64,000 nt of DNA from Pseudomonas fortuita (lineage in GTDB: Bacteria > Pseudomonadota > Gammaproteobacteria > Pseudomonadales > Pseudomonadaceae), in assembly GCF_026898135.2 (NCBI RefSeq), contig NZ_CP114035.2, forward strand, positions 971,501 to 1,035,500, given 5' to 3'. Shown here piece by piece: positions 16,947 through 26,045 of the stretch. Positions within the stretch are counted from its first letter, which is position 1, and each line of letters opens with the position of its first letter. The position numbers were made by a program, and so were the translations under genes. The notes below the pieces were generated by a model. That model was not told where the DNA came from. It ran no database searches and saw nothing but the letters and a program-made list of their open reading frames with translations.

Positions 16947-18026
16947 TCAATTTCCGGCTTTGATACTGGTCCAGATCCGGGTGCGAATGCGGTCGATCTT
17001 CGCTGGCATCGCTTCCAGCGCATACAATTTACCCATCATGTCTTCGCTCGGGTAAATCATCGTATTGCCCTTCATTGCCGGCTCCACCAGCCCGTCCGCC
17101 TTCAGGTTACCGTTGGCGTACTGCACATGGTTGCTGATGTTGGCCATCACCTCTGGTTGCAGCAGATAGTTCATGTAGGCATACCCGGCTTTTTCGTCCG
17201 GCGCATCGGCCGGCATGGCCACCATGTCAAACCACATGGGCGCGCCTTCCTTGGGTATCGAGTAGCCCACCTTCACCCCGTTGTTCGCTTCTTCGGCACG
17301 GTTTTTCGCTTGCAGCACATCCCCCGAGAAGCCCACCACCACACAGATATCGCCATTGGCCAGGTCGCCGGTGTACTTGGACGAATGGAAGTAGCTGATG
17401 TACGGCCGCACCTGCATCAGCAGGGCCTTGGCCTTTTCGTAGTCCGCCGGGTTCTGGCTGTGGTGCGGCAGGCCCAGGTAGTGCAGGGCAATCGGCAGCA
17501 GTTCGGGGCCGTTGTCCAGCACGGCGACGCCACAGCTTTTCAGCTTGCTCATGTACTCGGGCTTGAAGATCAGGTCCCACGAATCCACCGGCGCGTTGTC
17601 GCCGAGCACCGCCTTGACCTTGTCGATGTTGTAGCCAATGCCGGTACTGCCCCACAGGTACGGGAAGCCGTACTGGTTGCCGGGGTCGTTTACCTCCAGT
17701 GCCTTGAGCAGCACCGGGTTGAGGTTTTGCCAGTTGGGCAGCTGCGACTTGTCCAGCTTCTTCAGGGCCTTGCCCTGGATCTGCCGTGCCATGAAGTGGT
17801 TGGAGGGGAACACCACATCGTAGCCGGAGTTGCCGGTCATCAGCTTGCCGTCGAGGGTTTCGTTGCTGTCGTACACATCGTAGGTGGGCACGATGCCACT
17901 GGCTTGCTGGAAGTTCTTCAGCGTGTCGGGGGCGACGTAGCTGGACCAGTTGTAGATTTTCACCGTTTCGGCGGCGTTGGCCACACTGGCGGCCAGCATC
18001 AGAGGAGCGAGAAGGAGCGTGCGCAT
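16947..18026 (-). CDS. Periplasmic polyamine-type binding protein (PotF/SpuD family)
   Basis: 359 residues with a signal peptide (MRTLLLAPLMLAASVANA). The whole length follows PotF: IYNWSSYVAPDTL, YDSNETLDGKLM, WGSTGIGYN, PVDSWDLIFKPEY, FHSSKYTGDLANGDICV, RTRIWTSIKAG. Several pocket positions differ from E. coli PotF as I recall it: NWSS where PotF has NWSD, GFSGD for GWAGD, and MWFD for AFFD; the aspartates in SGD and WFD remain. The ligand may therefore be an amine other than putrescine. No permease or ATPase gene is adjacent; it is the last gene of a unit with a cupin and a PuuB-like oxidase. It could serve transporters elsewhere or sensing. Confidence 0.88.
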   Translation of the reverse strand: MRTLLLAPLMLAASVANAAETVKIYNWSSYVAPDTLKNFQQASGIVPTYDVYDSNETLDGKLMTGNSGYDVVFPSNHFMARQIQGKALKKLDKSQLPNWQNLNPVLLKALEVNDPGNQYGFPYLWGSTGIGYNIDKVKAVLGDNAPVDSWDLIFKPEYMSKLKSCGVAVLDNGPELLPIALHYLGLPHHSQNPADYEKAKALLMQVRPYISYFHSSKYTGDLANGDICVVVGFSGDVLQAKNRAEEANNGVKVGYSIPKEGAPMWFDMVAMPADAPDEKAGYAYMNYLLQPEVMANISNHVQYANGNLKADGLVEPAMKGNTMIYPSEDMMGKLYALEAMPAKIDRIRTRIWTSIKAGN

Positions 18027-18078
18027 GTCGGGTTTACCTTGCTTTGTCTGTTGTTATCGAAGGCAGGCGATCAGCGGA

Positions 18079-18420
18079 TCAGAAGATAAGTACGTAGGTC
18101 TTGCGCACGGTCTCCTGGATGTCCCAGGTGCCTGTGCTGTTGGCCGGTAGCATCAATGCGTCTCCGGCTTCTATGACCAGGGGTTCGCCACCGTCAGGGG
18201 TGAAGGTGCAGCGGCCCTTGATGAAATGGCAGAACTCCTGTTGCACGATCTGCCGCCGCCAGCGCCCGGGGGTGCACTCCCAGATGCCGGTCTCGACGCC
18301 ATCACTGCGCTCCACGCAGGTGACAGACGTTACAGCCACGGGGTCGCCAAGTGGCACCGCGACCGGGTTGGAGCTGTCGAGCACAGCGCTGTCGGTGTTC
18401 TTGAACTGGGTGATGCTCAT
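18079..18420 (-). CDS. Small cupin-domain protein
   Basis: 113 residues forming one cupin barrel of the DUF861/EutQ-like type: CTPGRWRRQIVQQEFCHFI, GRCTFTPDGGEPLVIEAGD, MLPANSTGTWDI. The usual first cupin motif has lost most metal-binding histidines (only one His, in FCHFI), so catalysis is uncertain and a binding role is possible. It lies 33 bases after the oxidoreductase and 52 before the PotF-like gene on the same strand, so it is probably co-transcribed. Such cupins often accompany FAD-dependent amine oxidases in pseudomonads. Confidence 0.82.
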   Translation of the reverse strand: MSITQFKNTDSAVLDSSNPVAVPLGDPVAVTSVTCVERSDGVETGIWECTPGRWRRQIVQQEFCHFIKGRCTFTPDGGEPLVIEAGDALMLPANSTGTWDIQETVRKTYVLIF

Positions 18421-18453
18421 GACCGGTGGATCCTGTGCAGTTGATAAGGGAAG

Positions 18454-19860
18454 TCAGTGCATGAAGCCTTCCATGAAGTCCGCAAGCGAGCTGGCCAGGC
18501 GCCGCCTCCACGGCGCGCTGGCGGGGTTGGCGAGGGTGCGGTCCTCGTGGACGAAGCTTTGGATGATCGCGTTGTAGCCCAGCCAGCGGCAGGGCTCGGG
18601 CGGCCAGCTGGCCAGGCTCGAAACCGGGCGGTTGTCCAGTACCCAAGGTTGTGCCGTCAGTTCGTTGTGCTGGTTAAGGATCAGCGCGGCCAGGGTGCGC
18701 CCGCCCAGGTTGGTGGCACCGACGCCTTCGCCACCGTAGCCACCGGCCAGGGCAATGCCGCGCTGGCGGTCGCAGAGCATGTGCGGGCGGAAGCGCCGCG
18801 CCATGCCCAGGTTGCCGCCCCAGGAGTGAGTGATGCGCACATGCTTGAGCTGGGGGAACAGCTCGCTGAACAGGTAGCGGCGCAGTTCGATTTCGTGCGC
18901 TTGGAGGTTGAAGTTTTCGCGCAGGCGGCCACCGAAACGGTAACCACCGCGTGCGCCGAATACCAGGCGGTTATCGGCAGTACGCTGGCCGTAGGTGACC
19001 TGCCTGCTGCTCTCGCTGAAGGCTTGGCCCTGGCTCAGGCCGATCTGCTCCCAGGTGGCCTCCGGCAGCGGTTCGGTGGCCACCAGCAAGCTCTGCACAG
19101 GCAACTGGTGCTTGCCCAGCGGCGGCAGGCTGGCCGCATAGCCTTCAACAGCGGGCACCATCCACTGGCAGCGAATGCGTGCCAGCGGGGTGCGCACTTC
19201 GCCGGGCTGCCAATCGATTGCAGGGGTGTTTTCGTAGATCGGCACACCCAGCGCTTCGACCGCGCGCGCCAGGCCGCGCACCAGCTTGGCCGGCTGGATG
19301 GTTGCGGTGTGCGGGCTGTAGATGGCGCCAAACGCATTGCTGACCCGCAGCTGGCTGCCCAACTGCTCGGGGCGTAGCCAGCGGTAGTCATCCTCGGTCA
19401 TGCCTTGGCGATACAGGTCGTCGAGGTAGGCGCGCAGGCTGCGCTCCTGCTCCGGGTAGCGTGCCGCGCAGTACAGCACACCCCCTTTGCGGTAGTCGCA
19501 GTCGATGCCTTCGCGCTGCAGCACGGCGTGTACTTCATCGGGTATGCCGTGCAGCAGGTCGATGCTGGCGCGGCGCTGTTGGGGCGACAGGGTGGCCAGC
19601 AAGCGGTCTTCGCCCAACAGGTTGCCCATCAGCCAGCCGCCATTGCGCCCAGAGGCGCCGAAACCGGCAATGTTGGCGTCGATGACCACGATGTTCTGCT
19701 GTGGCGCCTGGCGCTTGAGGTAGTAGGCGGTCCACAGGCCTGTGTAGCCGGCGCCGATAATGCACACATCCGCGTGCAGGTCTTCGCGCAGGGCCGGGCG
19801 GGCGCACAGTGGCTCGTCGAGCTGGTCCATCCACAGGCTTATCGTGCGCAGGGGTTGCAT
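18454..19860 (-). CDS. FAD-dependent oxidoreductase, PuuB-like (DAO family)
   Basis: 468 residues. The N-terminal Rossmann motif is DVCIIGAGYTGLWTAYYL (GAGYTG at 36-41), followed by the family phrase GFGASGRNGGWLMG. The C-terminal part has GGYGGEGVGATNLGGRTLA, which closes the FAD site. These are D-amino-acid-oxidase-fold enzymes; the nearest type is gamma-glutamylputrescine oxidase PuuB, which oxidises an amine to an aldehyde with O2. The ATG at 19860 has GGAG nine bases upstream. No gamma-glutamylputrescine synthetase or hydrolase lies nearby, so the substrate may be another amine. Likely operon: this gene, the cupin, the PotF-like protein. Confidence 0.88.
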   Translation of the reverse strand: MQPLRTISLWMDQLDEPLCARPALREDLHADVCIIGAGYTGLWTAYYLKRQAPQQNIVVIDANIAGFGASGRNGGWLMGNLLGEDRLLATLSPQQRRASIDLLHGIPDEVHAVLQREGIDCDYRKGGVLYCAARYPEQERSLRAYLDDLYRQGMTEDDYRWLRPEQLGSQLRVSNAFGAIYSPHTATIQPAKLVRGLARAVEALGVPIYENTPAIDWQPGEVRTPLARIRCQWMVPAVEGYAASLPPLGKHQLPVQSLLVATEPLPEATWEQIGLSQGQAFSESSRQVTYGQRTADNRLVFGARGGYRFGGRLRENFNLQAHEIELRRYLFSELFPQLKHVRITHSWGGNLGMARRFRPHMLCDRQRGIALAGGYGGEGVGATNLGGRTLAALILNQHNELTAQPWVLDNRPVSSLASWPPEPCRWLGYNAIIQSFVHEDRTLANPASAPWRRRLASSLADFMEGFMH

Positions 19861-19924
19861 CGGGTTCGACTCCACATCCGTCAAGGTCTGTGGGTGATCC
19901 TAGTGATGTGGGCCGGCCGCTGTC

Positions 19925-20725
19925 TTACGTGCGTGCACGCAGGGAAAATTGCTTCAGGTAAGCCTTGGGTGTGAACCCGGTGTGTTCACGGAAGCACTTG
20001 TAGAACGCCGACAGCGAGTTGAAGCCGGCGCTGAAGGCCAGCTCATCGATCGTCGCTTCGACGCTGTCATCGTCAAGGCTGGCCATCAGGTGCTGCAGGC
20101 GGGCCTGGTTGACGTAGCGGTAGAAGCTTTGCCCCAGCACCTGGTTCAGCAGGTAGGAAATCTGGTTGCGGCTGTAGCCACTGGCGTCGGCGACTTGCTG
20201 CAGGTTCAGTTCTGCGTCCAGGTAGGGGCGCTTGCGCTGGAAGTAGTGCTCCAGGTCCTGGGCCATGGTCGACAACTGCCGGGGTGACAGGCCCAGGCGA
20301 CTGGTTGCCGGGCGCGGGCCTGCGCTGGCGTGGCGGGTGCCGTTGTGGCGGACCAGCGTGGCGTATTCGTTGACCTGCCAGATAAGCCCGTCCTTGACGG
20401 TGATCGCTTCGCTGGACTTGAACGCTACCAGGCCGTCACCGCCCTGGACCGTGACCTGGTACTGGATGAACGCTGTGCAGCCGTCGACGCGGATGCGGTC
20501 GCTGTGGACGATGTCTTCGCCGGCCTCATGGGGCAGGCAGGCGCGGACGTAGTCGCGCAGCTCCTGGTAGCCGAGCACGCGGTTCTGGAAGAAGTCGTGG
20601 TACTGGATGTCAGGGTGGTAGAGCGCCATCACGCCGTCTAGATCGCGGTGCTTCCAGCACAGGTGATAGCGCAGCACCGTGTCTGCGGTAATCGGGGTGT
20701 GGGCAGGGCCATCAGGGAGCGTCAT
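19925..20725 (-). CDS. Regulator: SnoaL-like domain fused to AraC helix-turn-helix
   Basis: 266 residues. The N-terminal half (about 10-125) looks like a SnoaL/NTF2-like pocket: LRYHLCWKHRDLDGVMALY, YHDFFQNRVLGYQELRDYV, GLIWQVNEYATL. The C-terminal half is an AraC/XylS DNA-binding domain with two helix-turn-helix units (LNLQQVADASGYSRNQISYL; IDELAFSAGFNSLSAFYKCF, then HTGFTPKAYLKQF). The usual AraC cupin ligand domain is thus replaced. It is 64 bases ahead of the oxidoreductase on the same strand and probably controls that amine operon in response to a small molecule bound by the SnoaL part. The ATG at 20725 is the only good start. Confidence 0.87.
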   Translation of the reverse strand: MTLPDGPAHTPITADTVLRYHLCWKHRDLDGVMALYHPDIQYHDFFQNRVLGYQELRDYVRACLPHEAGEDIVHSDRIRVDGCTAFIQYQVTVQGGDGLVAFKSSEAITVKDGLIWQVNEYATLVRHNGTRHASAGPRPATSRLGLSPRQLSTMAQDLEHYFQRKRPYLDAELNLQQVADASGYSRNQISYLLNQVLGQSFYRYVNQARLQHLMASLDDDSVEATIDELAFSAGFNSLSAFYKCFREHTGFTPKAYLKQFSLRART

Positions 20726-20936
20726 GGGTGAATGATGCCTCGTCGCCAAGTTTGCGACAAGAATGCAGAACACCTGATGCACAGGGCCCAGTCGCGCAAT
20801 TTGCACGATTCAAAATTAATCCGTTTTTCCAACTCATTGTTTTTCAATGGGTTAATTTTTTGTCACAACTGGCACAGCCGCTGCAAAGGTTACTGCGCGA
20901 ATGGACTTGTCGCTAACCACTTAAGGCGAAAACATC

Positions 20937-21836
20937 ATGATCACCCCTGCCGACTATCCCGCTGTCGATTCACAAAGCCGCTCAGGTGTTTCCTGGGCTG
21001 CGATCTTCGCTGGCGCCGCTACTGCAGCTGCCTTGTCTCTGATCCTGGTGGTCCTTGGTGCAGGGCTTGGCTTTGCAGCCACTTCACCTTGGGCAGACGA
21101 GGGGGCGAGTGCAAAAGCCTTGGGCATTTCCACCATCGTATGGCTGCTGCTGACGCAGATCATCGCTTCGGGCCTGGGTGGCTACATTGCCGGCCGGCTG
21201 CGGGTGAAATGGGCCAACCTGCATGGCGATGAAGTGTATTTCCGCGATACCGCGCATGGTTTCCTGTCCTGGGCCGTAGCAACTCTGGTGGCTGCCATGT
21301 TGGTGCTGGGTGCTGCGGGCAACCTGGTGGGCGCTGGTGCCAGTGCAGCTTCGCAGGCGGCTACCGTATCGGCCGCTGCCGGTGGTGCCGCGGCGTCCGG
21401 TGACAAGAACGATTCGATGGGCTATTTCGTCGATAGCCTGTTCCGTGGGGATGGCCCGGCGCCGGTCAGCGAGGATGCAGCCAATGGCGTGGCCGCACGC
21501 ATCCTGGCCAAAGGCATTGCCAGCGATGGTGCGCTGCCTGCCGAAGACCGTACCTACCTGGCGCAGCTGGTGGCCCAGCGTACGCGCTTGACCCAGGCCG
21601 AAGCCGAAGCCCGTGTCGATCAGGTGATGGGCCAGGTGCAACAGCTGAAGCTGAAGGCCAAGCAAGCCGCTGATACCGCCGCCAAGGTCGCTGCCTGGAC
21701 AGCGCTGTGGACCTTCGTCGCGCTGCTGTGTGGCGCCTTCTTCGCCAGCCTTGCAGCGCTCTACGGTGGTCGCCGCCGTGACCAGGTGCAGTGGCTGGAA
21801 GGTGAATACGTAGCCCATCGCACCATTCAACGTTAA
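20937..21836 (+). CDS. Hypothetical inner-membrane protein with four predicted helices
   Basis: 299 residues, not recognised as a named family. Hydrophobic segments lie near residues 17-43 (WAAIFAGAATAAALSLILVV), 56-78 (IVWLLLTQIIASGLGGYIAG), 100-125 (LSWAVATLVAAMLVLGAAG) and 250-275 (AWTALWTFVALLCGAFFASL). Between the third and fourth is a soluble stretch rich in Ala, Gln and Lys that may be helical (QAEAEARVDQVMGQVQQLKL). AAGGCGAAAAC precedes the ATG. It is transcribed away from the AraC-type gene and followed after 15 bases by a 24-residue membrane peptide. Similar proteins are common in proteobacteria without known function. Confidence 0.8.
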   Translation: MITPADYPAVDSQSRSGVSWAAIFAGAATAAALSLILVVLGAGLGFAATSPWADEGASAKALGISTIVWLLLTQIIASGLGGYIAGRLRVKWANLHGDEVYFRDTAHGFLSWAVATLVAAMLVLGAAGNLVGAGASAASQAATVSAAAGGAAASGDKNDSMGYFVDSLFRGDGPAPVSEDAANGVAARILAKGIASDGALPAEDRTYLAQLVAQRTRLTQAEAEARVDQVMGQVQQLKLKAKQAADTAAKVAAWTALWTFVALLCGAFFASLAALYGGRRRDQVQWLEGEYVAHRTIQR

Positions 21837-21851
21837 GCAAGGAGAACTGAC

Positions 21852-21926
21852 ATGCGCTCGATACTGCTCTGGATGCTTGGTGTACCGATCCCGGTCATCA
21901 TCCTGATTGCCATTTTCATGCATTGA
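21852..21926 (+). CDS. 24-residue hydrophobic small protein
   Basis: AAGGAG at 21839-21844 is followed after seven bases by an ATG opening a 24-codon frame that ends in TGA at 21924-21926. The product begins MRSILLWMLGVPIPVIIL and ends FMH: a single membrane helix with a GVPIP break. The strong ribosome site, tight spacing (15 bases) after the 299-residue membrane protein, and the hairpin just downstream argue that it is translated. It may be a subunit or regulator of its neighbour; function unknown. It is short enough to be missed by gene callers. Confidence 0.7.
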   Translation: MRSILLWMLGVPIPVIILIAIFMH

Positions 21927-21929
21927 CCG

Positions 21930-22050
21930 AGAGGGCCGCTTTGCGGCCCATTCGCAGCACAAGGCTGCTCCTACAGACGACCGCGATATCCCCTGTTATC
22001 GCGGTCCCTTGCAGGAGCAGCCTTGTGCTGCGAATGGGGCGCAGAGCGCC
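21930..22050. repeat. Nested REP-like inverted repeat after the small membrane genes
   Basis: The outer arms GCCCATTCGCAGCACAAGG... (21946-21972) and its reverse (22013-22040) enclose a second perfect hairpin, GACCGCGAT/ATCGCGGTC (21979-21987 and 21998-22006). GGCCGC-TTT-GCGGCC at about 21934-21949 adds a further stem. The core GCTGCTCCTAC differs from the CCCGCTCCCAC type seen elsewhere in the window. It separates the plus-strand pair from convergent dppF. Confidence 0.85.
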
Positions 22051-22059
22051 CCCGGTCAT

Positions 22060-23027
<968 letters not shown>

Positions 23028-23028
<1 letters not shown>

Positions 23029-23996
23029 CACGCCACCTCCTGGTTCAACGGGTAGAAACAACGCACCAGGCTGTGAGCCTGGGGATCGAGGGGAGGGCGC
23101 TGGCGCCGACAGTTGTCCTGCACATAGGGGCAGCGCGGCGACAACAGGCAGCCGACGGGGCGGTCGTAGCGGCCAGGGACGATGCCAGGCAGGGTGGCCA
23201 GGCGCTCGGCGCCGATGCTGTGCTCGGGGATCGCCGCCAGCAGGGCTTCGCTGTAGGGGTGGGCGGGCACGTCGAACAGCGTCGGCACCTGGCCCACCTC
23301 GACGGCTTCGCCTGCGTACATCACGCATACCCGCTTGGCCGTTTCGGCGACCACGGCGAGGTCGTGGGTGATCAGGATGAGCGCCATGTTGCGCTCCTTC
23401 TGCAGGTTGACCAGCAGCTCCATGATCTGCGCCTGGATGGTCACGTCCAGTGCGGTGGTCGGCTCGTCGGCGATCAGCAGCTTGGGCTCGCCGGCAATGG
23501 CCATGGCAATCGCCACACGCTGGCTCATGCCGCCAGACAGCTGATGCGGATAGGCATCCAGGCGGCTTTGCGCAGCTGGGATCTCGACCTTTTTCAACAG
23601 CTCAAGGGCACGCTGGCGCGCGGCCTTGCCCGTCAGGCCCAGGTGCTGGCGCAGCACTTCTTCGATCTGGTAGCCCACGGTATAGCTGGGGTTGAGGGCG
23701 GTCATCGGGTCCTGGAAGACCATGGCGATGTCCTTGCCCACCACCTTGCGCCGCTGGCGGCCGCTGAGCTTGAGCATGTCGGTGCCGTCGAAACGGAGGG
23801 CATCGGCGGTGATGCGCCCGGGGGCGTCGATCAGGCCCATCAAGGCCATCATGGTCACGGATTTGCCCGAGCCGGATTCGCCGACGATGGCCAGGATCTC
23901 GCCAGCCTCCACCGACAGGTCCAGGCCATCGACGACAGGTACGGCATTGGCGTCGCCGAAGCGCACGTTCAGGTTGTTGATCTGCAACAGTGACAT
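23028..23996 (-). CDS. dppD: Dipeptide ABC transporter ATPase DppD
   Basis: 322 residues. Walker [10 protein letters not shown], signature [14 protein letters not shown], Walker [15 protein letters not shown]-loop THDLAVV, and the oligo/dipeptide C-terminal domain with cysteines ([14 protein letters not shown]) that in related transporters bind an Fe-S cluster. The ATG at 23996 gives the typical [14 protein letters not shown] start. It lies ten bases after dppC and overlaps dppF. Confidence 0.94.
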
Positions 23997-24006
23997 GGCG
24001 TTCTCC

Positions 24007-24933
24007 TCAGGCGGCGTTCTTGAGTTTCGGGTCCAGCGCATCGCGCAGGCCGTCGCCCATCAGGTTGATTGCCAGCACACTGAGCAGAATGGTCAGGCCG
24101 GGCAGGCTCACCACCCACCAGGCGCGCTCGATATAGTCACGGGCCGAAGCCAGCATGGTGCCCCACTCCGGGGTGGGTGGTTGCACGCCCAGGCCCAGGA
24201 AGCCCAACGCGGCAGCATCGAGGATCGCTGAAGAGAAGCTGAGGGTAGCCTGCACGATCAGTGGCGCCATGCAGTTGGGCAGCACGGTGACGAACATCAG
24301 CCGTGGCAGCCCGGCACCCGCCAGGCGTGCGGCGGTGACGTAGTCGCGGTTCAGTTCAACCATTACCGCAGCCCGGGTCAGGCGCACGTAGGAGGGCAGT
24401 GAGACGATGGCGATGGCGATTACCGTGTTGATCAGGCCTGGGCCGAGGATGGCGACGATGGCCACGGCCAGCAGCAGGGAGGGCAGGGCCAGCATCACAT
24501 CCATCAGGCGCATGATCGATGGGCCGAGGATGTGCGGGAAGAAGCCGGCCAGCAGGCCCAGCAGGATGCCCGGGATCAGCGACATCACCACCGACGACAG
24601 GCCGATCAGCAGCGACAGCCGCGCCCCCTGTATCAGGCGCGAAAGCAGGTCGCGGCCCAGTTCGTCGGTGCCGAGGATGAACTGCCAGGTGCCGCCTTCC
24701 AGCCATACCGGCGGGGTCAGCAGGAAGTCGCGGTACTGCTCGCTCGGGTCATGCGGGGCGACCCACGGCGCGAACAGTGCACAGAACACCACCAGGCACA
24801 TGAAGGCCAGGCCCATCACTGCGCCTTTGTTGCGCGCAAAGGCTTGCCAGAATTCTTTGTACGGCGAGGGGTAGAGCAGGCTCTGGTCCACCGGGCTGGC
24901 CGGCGACAAGGATTTTGCAATCGGGCTAGTCAT
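24007..24933 (-). CDS. dppC: Dipeptide ABC transporter permease DppC
   Basis: 308 residues. A cytoplasmic N-terminus leads to a first helix ([21 protein letters not shown]), the OppC N-terminal domain with HPS-like [11 protein letters not shown], and the permease core with the coupling loop ([21 protein letters not shown]). It pairs with DppB, whose gene ends ten bases upstream. Confidence 0.94.
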   Translation of the reverse strand: MTSPIAKSLSPASPVDQSLLYPSPYKEFWQAFARNKGAVMGLAFMCLVVFCALFAPWVAPHDPSEQYRDFLLTPPVWLEGGTWQFILGTDELGRDLLSRLIQGARLSLLIGLSSVVMSLIPGILLGLLAGFFPHILGPSIMRLMDVMLALPSLLLAVAIVAILGPGLINTVIAIAIVSLPSYVRLTRAAVMVELNRDYVTAARLAGAGLPRLMFVTVLPNCMAPLIVQATLSFSSAILDAAALGFLGLGVQPPTPEWGTMLASARDYIERAWWVVSLPGLTILLSVLAINLMGDGLRDALDPKLKNAA

Positions 24934-24943
24934 GGCGAAGGCC

Positions 24944-25954
24944 TCAGCGCTGATGACGGATGCGTGGGTTGGCCAGGCCGTAGAGGATGTCCACGACGAA
25001 GTTGACCAGGATTACCAGGCAGGCGATCAACAGGATGCCGTTCTGGACCACGGGGTAGTCACGGGCACCGATGGCTTCGATCAGCCACTTGCCGATGCCC
25101 GGCCAGGAAAAGATGGTTTCGGTCAGCACCGCACCGGCCAGCAGCGTGCCGACCTGCAGGCCGAACACGGTCAGCACCGGAATCAAGGCATTGCGCAGGC
25201 CGTGCACGAACACCACGCGGGCCGGCGACAGGCCTTTGGCGCGGGCGGTGCGGATGTAGTCTTCGCGCAGTACTTCAAGCATCGACGAACGGGTCATGCG
25301 GGCGATGACTGCCAGCGGGATGGTACCCAGCACGATGGCCGGCAGGATCAGGTGCATCACCGCGTCCTTGAAGGCGCCTTCTTCGTCGCTGAGCAGGGTA
25401 TCGATGAGCATGAAGCCGGTTTTCGGCTCAATGTCGTAGAGCAGGTCGATGCGCCCGGACACTGGGGTCCAGCCCAGGCTCACCGAGAAGAACATGATCA
25501 GGATCAGGCCCCACCAGAAGATCGGCATCGAGTAGCCGGCCAGGGAAATGCCCATCACCCCGTGGTCGAACAATGAACCGCGCTTGAGCGCGGCGATCAC
25601 CCCGGCCAGCAGGCCGACGATACCGGCGAACAGCAGGGCGGCGAAGGCCAGCTCCAGGGTGGCCGGGAACAGGGTGAGAAACTCGGTCCACACGCTTTCG
25701 CGGGTGCGCAGCGATTCGCCGAGGTCACCCTGGGCCAGCTTGCCGACATAGTCCAGGTACTGGACCGGCAGTGGCTTGTTCAGGCCCAGGCGCTCCATGG
25801 CCTGGGCGTGCATTTCGGGATCGACCCTGCGCTCGCCCATCATGACTTCCACCGGGTCGCCGGGGATCAGGCGTATGAGCGCAAAGGTCAGCAAGGTGAT
25901 GCCGAAAAAGGTCGGTATCAGCAGGCCAAGGCGCCGGGCAATAAAACTCAACAT
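24944..25954 (-). CDS. dppB: Dipeptide ABC transporter permease DppB
   Basis: 336 residues starting MLSFIARRLGLLIPTFFGIT, the usual DppB N-terminus. A periplasmic loop (PGDPVEVMMGERRVDPE) and five more helices follow, with the coupling loop REDYIRTARAKGLSPARVVF near residue 235. It is the first permease gene after the binding protein, separated by 91 bases. Confidence 0.95.
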   Translation of the reverse strand: MLSFIARRLGLLIPTFFGITLLTFALIRLIPGDPVEVMMGERRVDPEMHAQAMERLGLNKPLPVQYLDYVGKLAQGDLGESLRTRESVWTEFLTLFPATLELAFAALLFAGIVGLLAGVIAALKRGSLFDHGVMGISLAGYSMPIFWWGLILIMFFSVSLGWTPVSGRIDLLYDIEPKTGFMLIDTLLSDEEGAFKDAVMHLILPAIVLGTIPLAVIARMTRSSMLEVLREDYIRTARAKGLSPARVVFVHGLRNALIPVLTVFGLQVGTLLAGAVLTETIFSWPGIGKWLIEAIGARDYPVVQNGILLIACLVILVNFVVDILYGLANPRIRHQR

Positions 25955-26045
25955 TGTCGGGGTTACCTCATCAGGCCGCGGGGCGATCAGCCCGGTACGG
26001 CAATGCCGCCGGTCCCCGTGTGGGTTGCCGGCGGTCGTTGTTGTT

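Noticed and set aside
15011..17023. 670-codon minus-strand frame
   Set aside because: Antisense to prfC, whose GTPase motifs are clear; it has no recognisable domain.
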